The position numbers and the translations under genes were made by a program. Shown piece after piece: positions 9,343 through 23,262 of a stretch of DNA of 64,000 nucleotides (position 1 is its first letter; every line of letters starts with the position of its first letter). Below the pieces are notes generated by a model. That model ran no database searches. It was not told where the DNA came from and saw nothing but the letters and a program-made list of their open reading frames with translations. The DNA comes from Brytella acorum. Its GTDB lineage: Bacteria; Pseudomonadota; Alphaproteobacteria; Acetobacterales; Acetobacteraceae. The stretch lies in contig NZ_JARBJP010000001.1 of assembly GCF_029309905.1 (NCBI RefSeq), positions 248,001 through 312,000 on the forward strand. The letters are read 5' to 3'.

Positions 9343-9916
9343 GTGAGCTGGTGTGGAGAATTTCCACACCAGCCTTTTGAAGAGAAGTCTGCGTCGCCTC
9401 CCAAATGCGGTGGACCGGGCGGCACGCATCCATGACAACGATCGCTTCGAATCCTGCACGGCGGGCATCAAGAGCGGTGGCCGCGACGCAGAAATCCAGC
9501 GCCAATCCGGCGATGAAGACCCGTCTCACGTCCAGTCCCCCTAAAAGAGCCGCGAGGCCTGTCGTCATCCCACCATCGTCGCAAAACGCCGAATAGGAGT
9601 CGTGGGCGGGACTGGTGCCTTTGCGCACGATATGACGGATGCGTGTCTGATCCAGAGTCTGGGCCAACTCCACGCCAGGCGTGCCGCGCACGCAGTGCGA
9701 AGGCCATGGACCGCCCATGGCGTCGAATGAAATGTGTTCGGGCGGGTGCCAATCCTGCGAGGCGATCACGCACCGGAAAGGTAGACCTGAAAGTCTGTTG
9801 ATGGGCGCAATGACATGATCGCCGTTGGGAACGCCCAAGGCGCCTCCGGGCAGAAAGTCGTTCTGAACGTCAATGATCAGAAGGGCATCATGAATGGCGG
9901 ACGTCATGACGGTCAT
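9320..9916 (-). CDS. pncA: Nicotinamidase PncA
   Basis: The 198-aa protein belongs to the isochorismatase-like cysteine hydrolases and converts nicotinamide to nicotinate for NAD salvage. The triad is visible: Asp16 in DVQNDF, Lys99 in VRKG and Cys143 in LDFCV. The metal-site residues Asp55, His57 and His61 appear in SQDWHPPEH. SYSAF and the GGALGVP loop also match nicotinamidases. The ATG at 9916 has an AGGAG ribosome site nearby. Its stop overlaps the 3' end of the convergent 853-aa gene by 23 bases. The gene lies 67 bases downstream of ligA; pncA beside an NAD-dependent ligase may be chance. Confidence 0.9.
   Translation of the reverse strand: MTVMTSAIHDALLIIDVQNDFLPGGALGVPNGDHVIAPINRLSGLPFRCVIASQDWHPPEHISFDAMGGPWPSHCVRGTPGVELAQTLDQTRIRHIVRKGTSPAHDSYSAFCDDGGMTTGLAALLGGLDVRRVFIAGLALDFCVAATALDARRAGFEAIVVMDACRPVHRIWEATQTSLQKAGVEILHTSSLTDVTMP
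9347..9377 (+). terminator. Rho-independent terminator of the flagellar operon
   Basis: A perfect 11-bp inverted repeat (9347-9357 with 9363-9373, loop GAATT) is followed by CTTTTG. It begins five bases after the stop of the 853-aa gene. The convergent pncA ends at 9320, so the hairpin also lies within the pncA reading frame and encodes residues near its C-terminus. Confidence 0.8.
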
Positions 9917-9983
9917 GGGCGGTCTCCTGGCCGTGTTTTCGTCTTCAGGACGCAGTCAGGAGGAGGCGCTTCCGGATTGCCGG

Positions 9984-13783
<3,800 letters not shown>

Positions 13784-13835
13784 GACGTCAGAACCCTGTC
13801 ACGTTCGGAAATGCCCATCGGGCGAGGCGGCCTGT

Positions 13836-13859
13836 CGGCCCGCGCATGCGTGCGGGCCG
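13836..13859 (-). repeat. GC-rich inverted repeat between bamD and recN
   Basis: The arms CGGCCCGC (13836-13843) and GCGGGCCG (13852-13859) are perfectly complementary, with an 8-base loop. There is no T run on the minus strand, so it is at best a weak or Rho-assisted terminator, or an mRNA-stabilising hairpin between bamD and recN. Confidence 0.5.
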
Positions 13860-13879
13860 GGAAGCGGAAACCCGGAAAA

Positions 13880-14767
13880 TCAGAAAATACTATGCCACAT
13901 GCGTCCGAAGAAGCCGGGCTCGGTTCCGGCTTTTTTGCCTGGCTTCGGCGTATCGTTGGACGCGAGATGGTATTCTTTCAGGTTCGTATAGGCATACCGG
14001 TACCACTTGCTGTCAGGGTAATTATAACCGAGGATGGAAGCCGTGCGGCGGGCCTCATCGCCCAGACCCAGTGAGAGATACACTTCCACCAGACGCTCAA
14101 GCGCTTCGGGCACGTGGTTGGTGGTCTGGAAATCCTGCACGACGCGCTGATAGCGGTTCATGGAGGCTTCATAGTTGCGCTGCTGCTGATAGTAGCGACC
14201 CACCAGCATTTCCTTGCCGGCGAGATGATCGCGGCACAGATCGATCTTCAGGCGAGCGTCGCGGGCGTAATCCGTCTGCGGAAAGCGTGTGACGACCTCT
14301 TCAAGCGCATCCATCGCTTCGATGGTTCCCTGCTGGTCGCGCTGCACGTCGGCGATCTGTTCGTAGTAACAAAGGGCGCGCAGATAGAAGGCATAGGCCG
14401 CGTCAGGGCTTGTGGGATGAAGTTCAAGGTAGCGGTCGAGCTGCTGGACGGAGAGTGCGTATTCGCCCTGGAGATAGTAGGCATAGCCTTCCATCAGTTC
14501 GGCGTTGGCCGTGTATCCTGAATAGGGGTAATTCTGCTGGAGAAGTTCGAATTCACCACTGGCCAATACGTAGCGTTGCGAATGCAGAGCATCCACGCCG
14601 TAATTGTACAAGGATTCGGCGCTTGCCAGCTTGGGCGCCTCCATCTTGTCCTTGTTCGAAAAGTATGAGCACCCGCCGAGCACCAGAACGCTGCCAGCGA
14701 TCATGACGCGGGATGCAGTACGCAGTGTTCCGGACATAAAAGATGTGCGTTCGATGGGGTGTGACAT
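13880..14767 (-). CDS. bamD: Outer membrane assembly lipoprotein BamD
   Basis: A lipoprotein of about 295 aa with lipobox VLGGC and tetratricopeptide repeats. Typical BamD segments are LYNYGVDALHSQRYVLASGEF, then YPYSGY and YALSVQQLDRYLELHP. It is the essential partner of BamA in inserting beta-barrel proteins into the outer membrane. Start choice is open: the ATG at 14767 has a GAAAGAG-like ribosome site; 14782 (five residues longer) and 14737 (ten shorter, starting directly with the signal peptide) are alternatives. It lies 74 bases after lpxC on the same strand, a cell-envelope pairing common in alphaproteobacteria. Confidence 0.93.
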   Translation of the reverse strand: MSHPIERTSFMSGTLRTASRVMIAGSVLVLGGCSYFSNKDKMEAPKLASAESLYNYGVDALHSQRYVLASGEFELLQQNYPYSGYTANAELMEGYAYYLQGEYALSVQQLDRYLELHPTSPDAAYAFYLRALCYYEQIADVQRDQQGTIEAMDALEEVVTRFPQTDYARDARLKIDLCRDHLAGKEMLVGRYYQQQRNYEASMNRYQRVVQDFQTTNHVPEALERLVEVYLSLGLGDEARRTASILGYNYPDSKWYRYAYTNLKEYHLASNDTPKPGKKAGTEPGFFGRMWHSIF

Positions 14768-14841
14768 GCCAGCTCTTTCCATGGTGCTGCGTGTTATATC
14801 ACGCGGCCCAGCGCGGAAAAGCCCATGCGTGAAGATTGCGT

Positions 14842-15852
14842 TCAGGCTGCGTTCAGGCGTGAGCGCGCGGGCGCCTCGCTGACCATACGCCAGTTGGCCG
14901 GGTTCGCGAAGACCGCGCGCAACAGGCGGTTATTGAGACAGTGCCCAGACTTGTGCCCCATGAAGCCCGCCTGAAGCGTGTGACCTGCGAGATAGAGATC
15001 TCCGACCGCGTCCATCAGCTTGTGGCGTACGAATTCGCCTTCGCGACGCAGCCCCGCCGGATTGATGATCGTCGCGCCGTCCACGACAATCGCATTGTCC
15101 AGAGAGCCGCCACGGGCAAGGCCCGCTTCCTGCAGATGCTGGATATCGCGGCGTTCGATGAAGGTACGGCAGTTGGCGACGTCCTGCCGGAAACGGGCTT
15201 CGCTCAGCGGCATCGCATAGCTCTGGCGGCCGATCGCCCTCGCTCCAAAATCGATCGACATGGCGAGAGCGAGTCCCCGGCGGGAAGGACGCAATTCCGC
15301 GAAAGCGCCGTTGTCGCCCTCGACGCGGACGCGCTCAAGTATTTCGATCCGCTCCCGGACCGCGTGTTGTTCCGTCGTGCCGGCGCACTGGATCAGGAAA
15401 ACGAATTCCGCCGCCGAACCGTCGAGAATTGGAATTTCCGGACCATCGACATCGATCATCACATTGTCGATGCCGCAACCATGCAAGGCCGCCATGAGAT
15501 GCTCGATCGTCGCGACGCGAACGTTCGGGGCTTCGGGGTTGGCGATGACCGTGCTCAGACGCGTATCGACGACATGGTCGTAAAGAGCGGGAATGGGAGT
15601 CGCGTTTTCGACGTCGGAGCGCCGAAAGATCACGCCGTGGTCTGCTGCTGCCGGGTGCAGCGTCAGGCGCACATCATTGCCGCTATGCAGACCAACACCC
15701 ACGCACGAGATGGGATGAGCAAGTGTCCGCTGGCGCGCAGTCTGAGGCAGGAGCGAAGCCGACAGCGCCATCTCCATATCCGGCTGTAGGGGAAGGGTGG
15801 CCGCGCGCATCACAGGCGCGTCGCACCTATCGTACACAGCCGCACTTCGCAT
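14842..15852 (-). CDS. lpxC: UDP-3-O-acyl-N-acetylglucosamine deacetylase LpxC
   Basis: This 336-aa zinc enzyme catalyses the committed step of lipid A synthesis. Motifs are RQRTLAHPISCVGVGLHSG near the start, HLMAALHGCGIDN and the C-terminal zinc segment HKLMDAVGDLYLAG followed by GHKSGH. A GAGGAG ribosome site seven bases before the ATG at 15852 supports this start. It gives an N-terminal extension of about 38 residues before the conserved RQRTL. The gene is 149 bases downstream of ftsZ, the usual position at the end of a dcw cluster. Confidence 0.95.
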   Translation of the reverse strand: MRSAAVYDRCDAPVMRAATLPLQPDMEMALSASLLPQTARQRTLAHPISCVGVGLHSGNDVRLTLHPAAADHGVIFRRSDVENATPIPALYDHVVDTRLSTVIANPEAPNVRVATIEHLMAALHGCGIDNVMIDVDGPEIPILDGSAAEFVFLIQCAGTTEQHAVRERIEILERVRVEGDNGAFAELRPSRRGLALAMSIDFGARAIGRQSYAMPLSEARFRQDVANCRTFIERRDIQHLQEAGLARGGSLDNAIVVDGATIINPAGLRREGEFVRHKLMDAVGDLYLAGHTLQAGFMGHKSGHCLNNRLLRAVFANPANWRMVSEAPARSRLNAA

Positions 15853-16001
15853 GGGAGAACTCCTCGGGGTGGAAACAGATGACGCGGTGGGGAAACCGCC
15901 CGTTCTCCTTAACCACTCCCGTCATCCCCTTGCCAGTCAATGTTTATTGCCGAGTATTACTCGTCAACGCCTTGAAAAAAATGACTTTTCCAAGGCGGAA
16001 T

Positions 16002-17459
16002 TTACTGTTGGCGGCGCAGGAACGCCGGAATTTCCAGCGTGTTGTCTTCGTCCTGCGGCTGGGTGGGGGCCGCCTGGGGGGCGGCAGGTCGCATTTCCAC
16101 CGGACCGGCCTCCGCCTGGGGAGGGGAAACAGGCTGCTGCGGCTGAGGCGCCGGACGGCCTCGAAGGGCTCCCGTCACAATTCCAAACAGGCTGCGGGGG
16201 GCAGGTTCGGCCTGACGCTGCGGTTCGGAGAACAGTCCCGACCGGGGCGATGGCGGACGGGCCGCCTGCTGGGGCAGCGCGTTCGGGGAAGGAGCCGGTG
16301 TATGAGTTGCAGGCGCGGCCTGGGATTCGACGGGCTGGTTGAGCGTCGACCGCGGTACGGCCGCGTAAGTGGAACCGGGCTGGAAGGGCGACGGTTGCTG
16401 GGCAGGCGTTTCAGCGGTCTGCCGCTGCGGGTCGACAGCGTCTTCCGCAGCGTGAACGGGGTCATGTGCTTCGTCGATGATCGGACGCACCGTATCGATG
16501 CCGGTCGCCACGACGGACACGCGAACCTTGCCGTTCAAGGCAGGATCGATCGCGGAGCCGAAGATGATGTTCGCATCGTCGGCGACTTCCTCACGCACGC
16601 GGTTCGTGGCCTGATCCACTTCGTACAGCGTGAGATCCTCGCCGCCGGTGATGTTGATCAGCAGGCCACGGGCACCCGCCATCGAGGTGTCTTCGAGGAG
16701 CGGGTTGGAAATCGCGGCATTCGCCGCTTCGAGGGCGCGGTCTTCGCCTTCGGCTTCGCCGGTGCCCATCATGGCCTTGCCCATTTCGGCCATGACGGTG
16801 CGGATATCCGCGAAGTCGAGATTGATGAGGCCAGGAGCCATCATGAGATCGGTCACGCCGCGCACGCCCATGTAAAGAACGTTATCGGCCATCTTGAACG
16901 CGTCTTTCCAGCTCGTGCGCTCATTGGCGAGGCGGAAAAGATTCTGGTTCGGGATGACGATCAGCGTGTCGACATATTGTTGCAGTTCCGCGATGCCCGC
17001 ATCGGCGGAGCGGGCGCGACGCACGCCTTCGAACGAGAACGGCTTGGTGACGACGCCGACCGTGAGGATATTGCGATCGCGCGCCATCTTGGCGATGACG
17101 GGCGCGGCACCCGTTCCCGTGCCGCCGCCCATGCCCGCCGTGATGAAGACCATGTGTGCGCCTTCGATGTGGCGCGCGATTTCGTCGGCGGCCTCCTCGG
17201 CGGCGGCTTTGCCGATCTCAGGCTTGGCACCGGCACCCAGACCCTGCGTCAGGTGCGGACCGAGCTGAACGCGGCGGTCGGCGCGGGAGTGGGAAAGCTG
17301 CTGCGCGTCGGTATTCGCGACGACGAATTCCACGCCCTGCAACTGGAGGGCGATCATGTTGTCAACCGCGTTGGTTCCGCCGCCGCCAACGCCAACGACC
17401 GTAATGCGTGGCGAAAAATCAGAATGCTGGTGCTGCGGAAGTGTCAGGTTGAGCGTCAT
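16002..17459 (-). CDS. ftsZ: Cell division GTPase FtsZ
   Basis: The 485-aa tubulin homologue forms the Z ring. The GTPase domain shows [15 protein letters not shown] and the tubulin signature [14 protein letters not shown]7-loop region includes [11 protein letters not shown]. From about residue 325 an Ala/Pro/Gln-rich disordered linker of roughly 150 residues leads to the conserved C-terminal peptide [10 protein letters not shown], the binding site for FtsA and other partners. The long linker is common in alphaproteobacteria. About 100 bases separate it from ftsA, unlike the overlapping junctions upstream, so it may have its own promoter there. Confidence 0.97.
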   Translation of the reverse strand: MTLNLTLPQHQHSDFSPRITVVGVGGGGTNAVDNMIALQLQGVEFVVANTDAQQLSHSRADRRVQLGPHLTQGLGAGAKPEIGKAAAEEAADEIARHIEGAHMVFITAGMGGGTGTGAAPVIAKMARDRNILTVGVVTKPFSFEGVRRARSADAGIAELQQYVDTLIVIPNQNLFRLANERTSWKDAFKMADNVLYMGVRGVTDLMMAPGLINLDFADIRTVMAEMGKAMMGTGEAEGEDRALEAANAAISNPLLEDTSMAGARGLLINITGGEDLTLYEVDQATNRVREEVADDANIIFGSAIDPALNGKVRVSVVATGIDTVRPIIDEAHDPVHAAEDAVDPQRQTAETPAQQPSPFQPGSTYAAVPRSTLNQPVESQAAPATHTPAPSPNALPQQAARPPSPRSGLFSEPQRQAEPAPRSLFGIVTGALRGRPAPQPQQPVSPPQAEAGPVEMRPAAPQAAPTQPQDEDNTLEIPAFLRRQQ

Positions 17460-17560
17460 GAGCGTATCCGGTGGGTCATCGATCGGAGCAGTTCTTTAGT
17501 GTCATAATGAAATCACACGATGAAGGCCATAATAAGATCGTCTTTTTATGGCTTCTTCTT

Positions 17561-18958
17561 TTAAGCGCGATCGCGCAGAAAACCGACGAACCGTCGCAAA
17601 AGGCCGGCCGAACGCATCTCCGGCGTCGCCGCCCCTCGAAACGCGTAATCCGCTCCCGCCGCCCATGCGAGAAGTCCCGCCGCCGTGGAAAAACCGGCCG
17701 ACGCGGCAGTGCCTTCGGGCAATCCCGTGATGTGCAGCGGTCGTCCGAGACGGACGGGGCGCTCAAGAATACGCGCCGCCATCGGGCCGATGCCTTCGAG
17801 CAGGGATGCGCCGCCAGTCAGCACGACGCGTCCGCGTCCCGCGCGGCCCAGACCCGCGCTGTCGAGCCTGTCACGGACCAGTTCCAGCGTTTCCTCGATG
17901 CGAGGACGGATGGCGGAAACCAGCTTGGCGCGCGAAACGCGCGCGATCGCGCTGGCATGATCGCCCGTCATCTGGATCGGCAGGCTTTCCGTTTCGTCCT
18001 CCGACGCCAGCTCCGCCGAGCCGTACACGGTCTTGAGGCGTTCCGCGTCGGCGATATTGGTCGACAGCATGCGCGCCAGATCGCGCGTGACATGCATGCC
18101 ACCGACCGGAATATGCGCCGTGTGGAGCAGGAGACCTTCGCCGAAGACGGCGAGAGAGGTGGTCTCGCCGCCCATTTCGACGACGGTCGCGCCCAGTTCG
18201 CGTTCGTCATCTTCCAGAACCGCGAGACCGGATGCCAGCGGCGCGGAGACCAGGCCGCCGATCTTGAGTTCCGCGCGGCTGACCACGGAATCCAGCGTGC
18301 GCAGGGCCGTCGTGCCCGCGTCGATCATGTGCAGGCGCGCGGTCAGGTGATCGCAGAGATGGGCGCGGGGATCGATGATGCCGCCGGTGTCGTCGACGCT
18401 GTAGCCGATCGGGAAGGTATGGATGATCGAGCGACCTTCGGTGCGCGCGCGGTTCTGTCCTTCCGCGACGACGCGGGCGACGTCCCCATCGGTGATTTCA
18501 CGGCCGCCGATGGGCATGCGGGCATTGAAGACGTGACTCTCGGGATGGCCGCAGGAGAGATTGACGATGACGTTGTCGAGACGCTTGTCCGCCGCGTCCT
18601 CGGCCTGCCCGACGGTGGCGCGGATGGCCTGTTCGGCCTCGTGGATGTCGATGACCGCGCCATTCCGGATTCCCCGCGAACGCCGCCAGCCATAGCCTAG
18701 CACGCGCAGCGACCCGTCGGCCTCGCCCTTGCCGATCAGGCAGGTCATTTTCGTCGAACCGATATCCAGAGCCCCGAACACGCCGCTTTTCCAGTGACGC
18801 GGCGTGGGAGCGGTGTCCGGCGGCGGCAGGGAGAGGATGTCTCCCTCGGACCGCTCACGCGCATGACGTTCGCCACCGATGGGGATCAGCGAGCGGCCGC
18901 GCCCGGCGCGACGTTTGCGTCGAGGGGAGTCCGGGGTGGTGACGACCAGGTCGTTCAT
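17561..18958 (-). CDS. ftsA: Cell division protein FtsA
   Basis: This 465-aa actin-like ATPase tethers FtsZ to the membrane and recruits later divisome proteins. It shows the phosphate-1 segment GALDIGSTKMTCLIG, the 1C domain and the phosphate-2/adenosine region VVLTGGASLLEGI. The C-terminal RLRRFVGFLRDRA-like stretch could be the membrane-targeting amphipathic helix. The first 55 or so residues are basic and Pro-rich and precede the actin fold, making it longer than Escherichia coli FtsA. The start overlaps the ftsQ stop as ATGA (18955-18958). Confidence 0.95.
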   Translation of the reverse strand: MNDLVVTTPDSPRRKRRAGRGRSLIPIGGERHARERSEGDILSLPPPDTAPTPRHWKSGVFGALDIGSTKMTCLIGKGEADGSLRVLGYGWRRSRGIRNGAVIDIHEAEQAIRATVGQAEDAADKRLDNVIVNLSCGHPESHVFNARMPIGGREITDGDVARVVAEGQNRARTEGRSIIHTFPIGYSVDDTGGIIDPRAHLCDHLTARLHMIDAGTTALRTLDSVVSRAELKIGGLVSAPLASGLAVLEDDERELGATVVEMGGETTSLAVFGEGLLLHTAHIPVGGMHVTRDLARMLSTNIADAERLKTVYGSAELASEDETESLPIQMTGDHASAIARVSRAKLVSAIRPRIEETLELVRDRLDSAGLGRAGRGRVVLTGGASLLEGIGPMAARILERPVRLGRPLHITGLPEGTAASAGFSTAAGLLAWAAGADYAFRGAATPEMRSAGLLRRFVGFLRDRA

Positions 18959-19974
18959 GGGTTCGGTCCTTCCCTTTCTGAGGCCGGGTCTGAGGTCTTG
19001 CCCGGTTTCCGATCCCGGGCCGAGTGATCCCCCGGATCCGCGTGACCGGCGGCCGGGCCTTCCGTTGGCGCACCTTCCGTTGCCGCGTCTTTCGGCCTGT
19101 CGGCCGACCTGTCGGCGGCCGGTGGCGTCGCCGCAGGCTGCGCGGACGGATTTTCATGGATGATCAGCCGGTCGGGCAGGCGCATGTCGATCGATACGAC
19201 CGGGCGTTCCAGCAGGCGATGGCTGGCCTGATAGGTCGCAAGCCGTGCAAGCGCGGCGGGTTCCTGTCCTTCGGGCAGCATCACCGTGGTTCCGTCGCGC
19301 AGGGACAGATTCCAGCGGCGTTGCCCGACGCGCACGGCGGCGATGACGAACGTCTTGACGGTCGGCTGCGCATCCAGCGCCTCGATCAGGGATCCGGCTG
19401 CGACGTTTGCGCCGTCGCCTACCACCAGCGGCAGTTTCACGAAGGCCTCCGCGTCCTTGCCTTTCATGCCCTGATCGGGAACGCGTTCGCCACGGGCATT
19501 GATCAGTTCGAACTGGCCATGCGTCTGCCAGACAGCCACGGGGCTGCGTTCGGTCAGGCGCACGATGATGGTATCGGGCAGATGGCGCTCGACGATGGCG
19601 TGGTCCACGAACGGCAGGGCGTCGATGCGTTTGCGGGCGGCCTCAACGGATATGCCGAACATCGGCGCGCCGACATGCGTGCCGAGCGCTTCCATGAGAC
19701 TGTTTTCCGTCGTCAGATGGCGGCCGGAAATCGAAATCTCCCTTACGCGCAGAGGCATCAGCTCGATCAGTTTCGCACGGAGGGGGGCGAAGCGCGCCTC
19801 GGAGTCCGTATCGTGCAGGATGGCCGATACGCCGACTCCCAGCCCGACCAGCATCGCGAGAAAAACGATCAGGGGCAGCGTGCGCCTGTGACGCCGCCAT
19901 AGGATCTTCCAGCGCGAGGGACGATCATTGGCGAAGCTTTCGCGCGGTCGTTGAGAGGTTCGCCGTCCGGTCAT
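18955..19974 (-). CDS. ftsQ: Cell division protein FtsQ
   Basis: A bitopic divisome protein of 339 aa. It has a basic cytoplasmic N-terminus, one membrane span (about residues 33-55, LPLIVFLAMLVGLGVGVSAI), a POTRA domain starting near LRVREISISGRHLTTENSL and the FtsQ beta domain. From about residue 272 there is a charged Pro/Ala/Asp-rich tail that looks disordered. The reading frame stays open far upstream inside ddl, but the real start is the ATG at 19974: it forms a TGATG junction with the ddl stop and begins with the typical basic segment. Confidence 0.93.
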   Translation of the reverse strand: MTGRRTSQRPRESFANDRPSRWKILWRRHRRTLPLIVFLAMLVGLGVGVSAILHDTDSEARFAPLRAKLIELMPLRVREISISGRHLTTENSLMEALGTHVGAPMFGISVEAARKRIDALPFVDHAIVERHLPDTIIVRLTERSPVAVWQTHGQFELINARGERVPDQGMKGKDAEAFVKLPLVVGDGANVAAGSLIEALDAQPTVKTFVIAAVRVGQRRWNLSLRDGTTVMLPEGQEPAALARLATYQASHRLLERPVVSIDMRLPDRLIIHENPSAQPAATPPAADRSADRPKDAATEGAPTEGPAAGHADPGDHSARDRKPGKTSDPASEREGPNP

Positions 19975-20906
19975 CAGCGCGAAAGCGCCTCCTGCACGAT
20001 CCAGTCGCAAAGGGCGGGATAGCTGATGCCCTGATGCGCGGCCTGTTCCGGCAGGAGCGAGGTGGGCGTCATGCCGGGCTGGGTGTTGACTTCGAGGATG
20101 GTGAGACGACCCGGCCCGTCGCCGGAAGTGTCGTCGTAGCGGAAATCCGTGCGCGTCGCGCCCGTGCATCCCAGGGCGCGATGGGCGGCCTCCGCGAGGC
20201 GCAGCGCCTGCTCGAAGGCTTCGGGGTGGATGTCGGCGGGCAGTTGGTGAACGGAACCGCCCGCGACGTATTTGGCGTCGAAATCGTAAAAGCCGTCGGC
20301 GGCGTGTTTCGGGATGATGTCGGTCACGGTCAGGGCGCGACCGCCCATGACGGCGACGGTCAGTTCGCGGCCCGGCACGAATTCCTCGACCAGAGCCGTC
20401 GGCCCGTAGCGCCAGCCGGACGCGATTTCGACGCGACGATTGCTGCCCGTGCGCAGGATCTCGACGCCGACGGACGAGCCTTCCGCCAGCGGCTTGACGA
20501 CATAGGGAAGTGGCAGCGGATCGCTCGCCGCCAGCGTCGGCATATCGACGACCATGCCGCGCGCCACCGGCAGGCCAGCCGCCTGGAGGACCTGTCGCGT
20601 GGCTTCCTTGTCCATGGCGACCGCCGAGGCACGGATGCCGCAATGGGTGTATTTCAGGCCGAGCCATTCCAGCACGCCCTGGATCGCGCCGTCCTCGCCC
20701 AGTCGTCCGTGGAGGGCGTTGAACACGAGGTCCGGGGCGGCGGCGCGCAGGGCCGCGATCGTCGGGACGAGATCTTCGCCCATATCGATCAGCGTGACAT
20801 CGTAGCCGCCCTCGCGAAGCGCGGCTGCGATCGCGCGACCGCTGCTCAGGCTGACGGTGCGTTCGCTCGAAATGCCACCATGCAGAACGGCAACGTGAAG
20901 GCTCAT
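19974..20906 (-). CDS. ddlB: D-alanine--D-alanine ligase
   Basis: The 310-aa ATP-grasp enzyme joins two D-alanines for the peptidoglycan stem peptide. It starts [20 protein letters not shown]. It contains FNALHGRLGEDGAIQGVLE, the ATP-grasp segment PYVVKPLAEGSSVGVEIL and the metal-binding ILEVNTQPGMTPTSL. The ATG at 20906 overlaps the murB stop (ATGA, 20903-20906). The open frame upstream is murB shadow and was excluded. Confidence 0.95.
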   Translation of the reverse strand: MSLHVAVLHGGISSERTVSLSSGRAIAAALREGGYDVTLIDMGEDLVPTIAALRAAAPDLVFNALHGRLGEDGAIQGVLEWLGLKYTHCGIRASAVAMDKEATRQVLQAAGLPVARGMVVDMPTLAASDPLPLPYVVKPLAEGSSVGVEILRTGSNRRVEIASGWRYGPTALVEEFVPGRELTVAVMGGRALTVTDIIPKHAADGFYDFDAKYVAGGSVHQLPADIHPEAFEQALRLAEAAHRALGCTGATRTDFRYDDTSGDGPGRLTILEVNTQPGMTPTSLLPEQAAHQGISYPALCDWIVQEALSR

Positions 20907-21817
20907 GCGGGCTTCCCCAGACGTTTGATTTCCCAATGAAGATCGATGCCCGATCGCGCGCGGACGCGCTCGCGCACCAGATCGCCCAGCGCCTCGAGAT
21001 CCGCGCTGGTGGCTCCGCCGAGATTGAGCAGAAAATTGCAGTGCTTCTCGCTGACCTGCGCCTCGCCGAGCCGCAGGCCGCGGCAACCGGCCTCGTCGAT
21101 CAGCGTCCAGGCCTTGTGACCGTCAGGATTGCGGAAGGTCGATCCGCCGGTGCGCGCCCGGACCGGCTGGGCGGCCTCGCGCGCGGCCCTGATCTCGGCG
21201 ATATGGGCGCGGATGGCGTCCGGATCGCCGCGACGGCCACGCAGGCACGCGCGCAGGACGATCGCGCCGGGCGGGAGGGCGGAGTGGCGATAGGCGAAGC
21301 CCAGAGCCGCGTTGTCGAGGCGCGTGACCTGGCCGTCACGCGTCATGATCTCGGCCCATTCCAGCACGGCGGCGGTGTCCGAGCCGTAGGCGCCCGCGTT
21401 CATGACCACGGCGCCGCCGATGGAGCCGGGAATGCCCGCGAGAAACGACAGGCCGTCGATCCCGGCGCTGGCGGCATGCTCCGCGACGGTCATGTCCAGC
21501 GCCGCCGCGCCCGCGACGATGGCGTCGCCTTCGACAGCGATCGAAGAAAAGCCGCGCGCAAGGCGAATGACCAGCCCTTCGATGCCACCATCGCGAATGA
21601 TGACGTTCGAGCACGCCCCAAGCACCGTCACCGGCACGTCGGAGGGGACGATGCGCAGCGCCGTGGCGAGATCCCCGTCGTCCTCGGGCATGAACAGCGC
21701 TTCGGCGTTGCCGCCCGCGCGGAACCAGGCGCGCGGGCCGAGCGGCGCGTCGTGCAGCAGACGTCCGTGCGTGCCCGGAAGCGTCAGTCGTTCCCTGATG
21801 TCGGGCATGGCGTTCAC
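20903..21817 (-). CDS. murB: UDP-N-acetylenolpyruvoylglucosamine reductase MurB
   Basis: The FAD enzyme (304 aa) reduces UDP-GlcNAc-enolpyruvate to UDP-MurNAc. Seen are [10 protein letters not shown] and [16 protein letters not shown] for FAD binding, [20 protein letters not shown], and a C-terminal GSTFRNP segment with the catalytic Ser position. I chose the GTG at 21817 because it forms a GTGA overlap with the murC stop and has an AAGAAG ribosome site; the ATG three codons later (21808) is the alternative. Confidence 0.93.
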   Translation of the reverse strand: MNAMPDIRERLTLPGTHGRLLHDAPLGPRAWFRAGGNAEALFMPEDDGDLATALRIVPSDVPVTVLGACSNVIIRDGGIEGLVIRLARGFSSIAVEGDAIVAGAAALDMTVAEHAASAGIDGLSFLAGIPGSIGGAVVMNAGAYGSDTAAVLEWAEIMTRDGQVTRLDNAALGFAYRHSALPPGAIVLRACLRGRRGDPDAIRAHIAEIRAAREAAQPVRARTGGSTFRNPDGHKAWTLIDEAGCRGLRLGEAQVSEKHCNFLLNLGGATSADLEALGDLVRERVRARSGIDLHWEIKRLGKPA

Positions 21818-23250
21818 GCGGCGACTTCTTTTCCCGCGGGTTTGCCATTGAGGGCAGCGAGCTGACCGGGGAGCGCCTGCGCCCAGTTGGTGATGGTGCC
21901 CGCCCCCAGACACACGACATAATCGCCTGATTTGGCCATGGCGTTGATCATTTCCGGGAGATGCTCCGGCGCGCTCAGCGGCACCACCGAACGATGGCCG
22001 CGCGCGCGCAGCCCTTCGATCAGGCTGTCACGGCTCACGCCTTCGATCGGGTTTTCGCCCGCCGCGTAGACATCCGCGACGATGACCGTGTCGGCGTCGT
22101 TCATGCAGGTGCAGAATTCGTTGAACAGCCCTTCGAGGCGCGAGTAGCGATGCGGCTGCACGACGGCGATGACGTGCTTCGCTCCGGCCTGGCGTGTCGC
22201 GCGCAGCACGGCGGCGATCTCGACGGGATGGTGGCCGTAATCGTCGATGACGGTGACGCCGCCATACTCGCCGGTGCGCGTGAAGCGACGTTTCACGCCG
22301 CGGAAGCCCGCGAGCGCCGAGCGGATGGTGCTGTCGTCGATATCCATTTCCATGGCCACGGCGATCGCCGCGAGCGCGTTGCAGACGTTATGATGGCCGA
22401 GCATCGGCAGGCGGAACGGTCCCGCACGGCGCGTGCTGTTGCGCGTGCGGTCGGTGACGACGACCTCGAAGGTCGCGCCGAGACGGTCCGTGATGACCTT
22501 CTCCGCGCGGATATCGGCCTGCGGGCTGAAGCCATAGGTGATGATGCGATGGTCCGAAAGACGGGGGATCATCTGCTGGACCGACGGGTGGTCGATGCAC
22601 AGTACGGCGAAGCCGTAGAATGGAATGTTGGAGACGAACTGGTCGTAGGCGGCCTGCATGGCCTCTTCGGTGCCCCAGTGGTCGAGATGCTCGGGGTCCA
22701 TGTTCGTCACCACGGCGATGACGGCGGGCAGACGCAGGAAGGAGCCATCGCTCTCATCGGCTTCGACCACCATCCATTCGCCGGAGCCCATGCGCGTATT
22801 GGTGCCGTAAGCCTCGATGATGCCGCCATTGATGACGGTGGGGTCGAGCTTGGCCTGTTCCAGCAGGCAGGCGACGAGGCTGGTCGTCGTCGTCTTGCCA
22901 TGCGTGCCTCCGACCGCGACGGACCAGCGCAGGCGCATGAGTTCGGCCAGCATTTCCGCGCGCCGCACCACGGGGATGAGCTTCGCGCGCGCGGCAACGA
23001 CCTCCGGGTTGTCGCGCCTGACGGCGGTGGACGTCACGACGACCTGCGCGCCGCCGAGATTGGCGGCGTCATGGCCGATATGGATCTCGATCCCCAGCTT
23101 GCGCAGACGCTGCACGTTGCTGCCTTCGCTGATATCCGAACCCTGGACCTTGTAGCCGAGCATGTGCAGCACCTCGGCGATGCCGGACATGCCGATCCCG
23201 CCGATTCCGACGAAGTGGATGGTGCCGATGTTGAGGGGAAGGGCGCGCAT
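21814..23250 (-). CDS. murC: UDP-N-acetylmuramate--L-alanine ligase MurC
   Basis: This 478-aa ATP-dependent ligase adds L-alanine to UDP-MurNAc. It begins [20 protein letters not shown], the UDP-binding Rossmann fold of MurC. The P-loop is [11 protein letters not shown] and the central domain has [22 protein letters not shown] is a MurC signature. Twelve bases separate it from murG upstream and it overlaps murB downstream. Confidence 0.96.
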   Translation of the reverse strand: MRALPLNIGTIHFVGIGGIGMSGIAEVLHMLGYKVQGSDISEGSNVQRLRKLGIEIHIGHDAANLGGAQVVVTSTAVRRDNPEVVAARAKLIPVVRRAEMLAELMRLRWSVAVGGTHGKTTTTSLVACLLEQAKLDPTVINGGIIEAYGTNTRMGSGEWMVVEADESDGSFLRLPAVIAVVTNMDPEHLDHWGTEEAMQAAYDQFVSNIPFYGFAVLCIDHPSVQQMIPRLSDHRIITYGFSPQADIRAEKVITDRLGATFEVVVTDRTRNSTRRAGPFRLPMLGHHNVCNALAAIAVAMEMDIDDSTIRSALAGFRGVKRRFTRTGEYGGVTVIDDYGHHPVEIAAVLRATRQAGAKHVIAVVQPHRYSRLEGLFNEFCTCMNDADTVIVADVYAAGENPIEGVSRDSLIEGLRARGHRSVVPLSAPEHLPEMINAMAKSGDYVVCLGAGTITNWAQALPGQLAALNGKPAGKEVAA

Positions 23251-23262
23251 GATTCGGGCCTT

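Noticed and set aside
15968-15997. CGCCTTG/CAAGGCG inverted repeat after ftsZ as a terminator
   Set aside because: The T run on the minus strand lies in the loop, not after the stem, so it does not look like an intrinsic terminator; it may still be a weak hairpin.
15723-17507. 594-codon plus-strand frame antisense to ftsZ and lpxC
   Set aside because: Shadow of two clearly identified essential genes; Gly/Arg-rich translation without recognisable domain.
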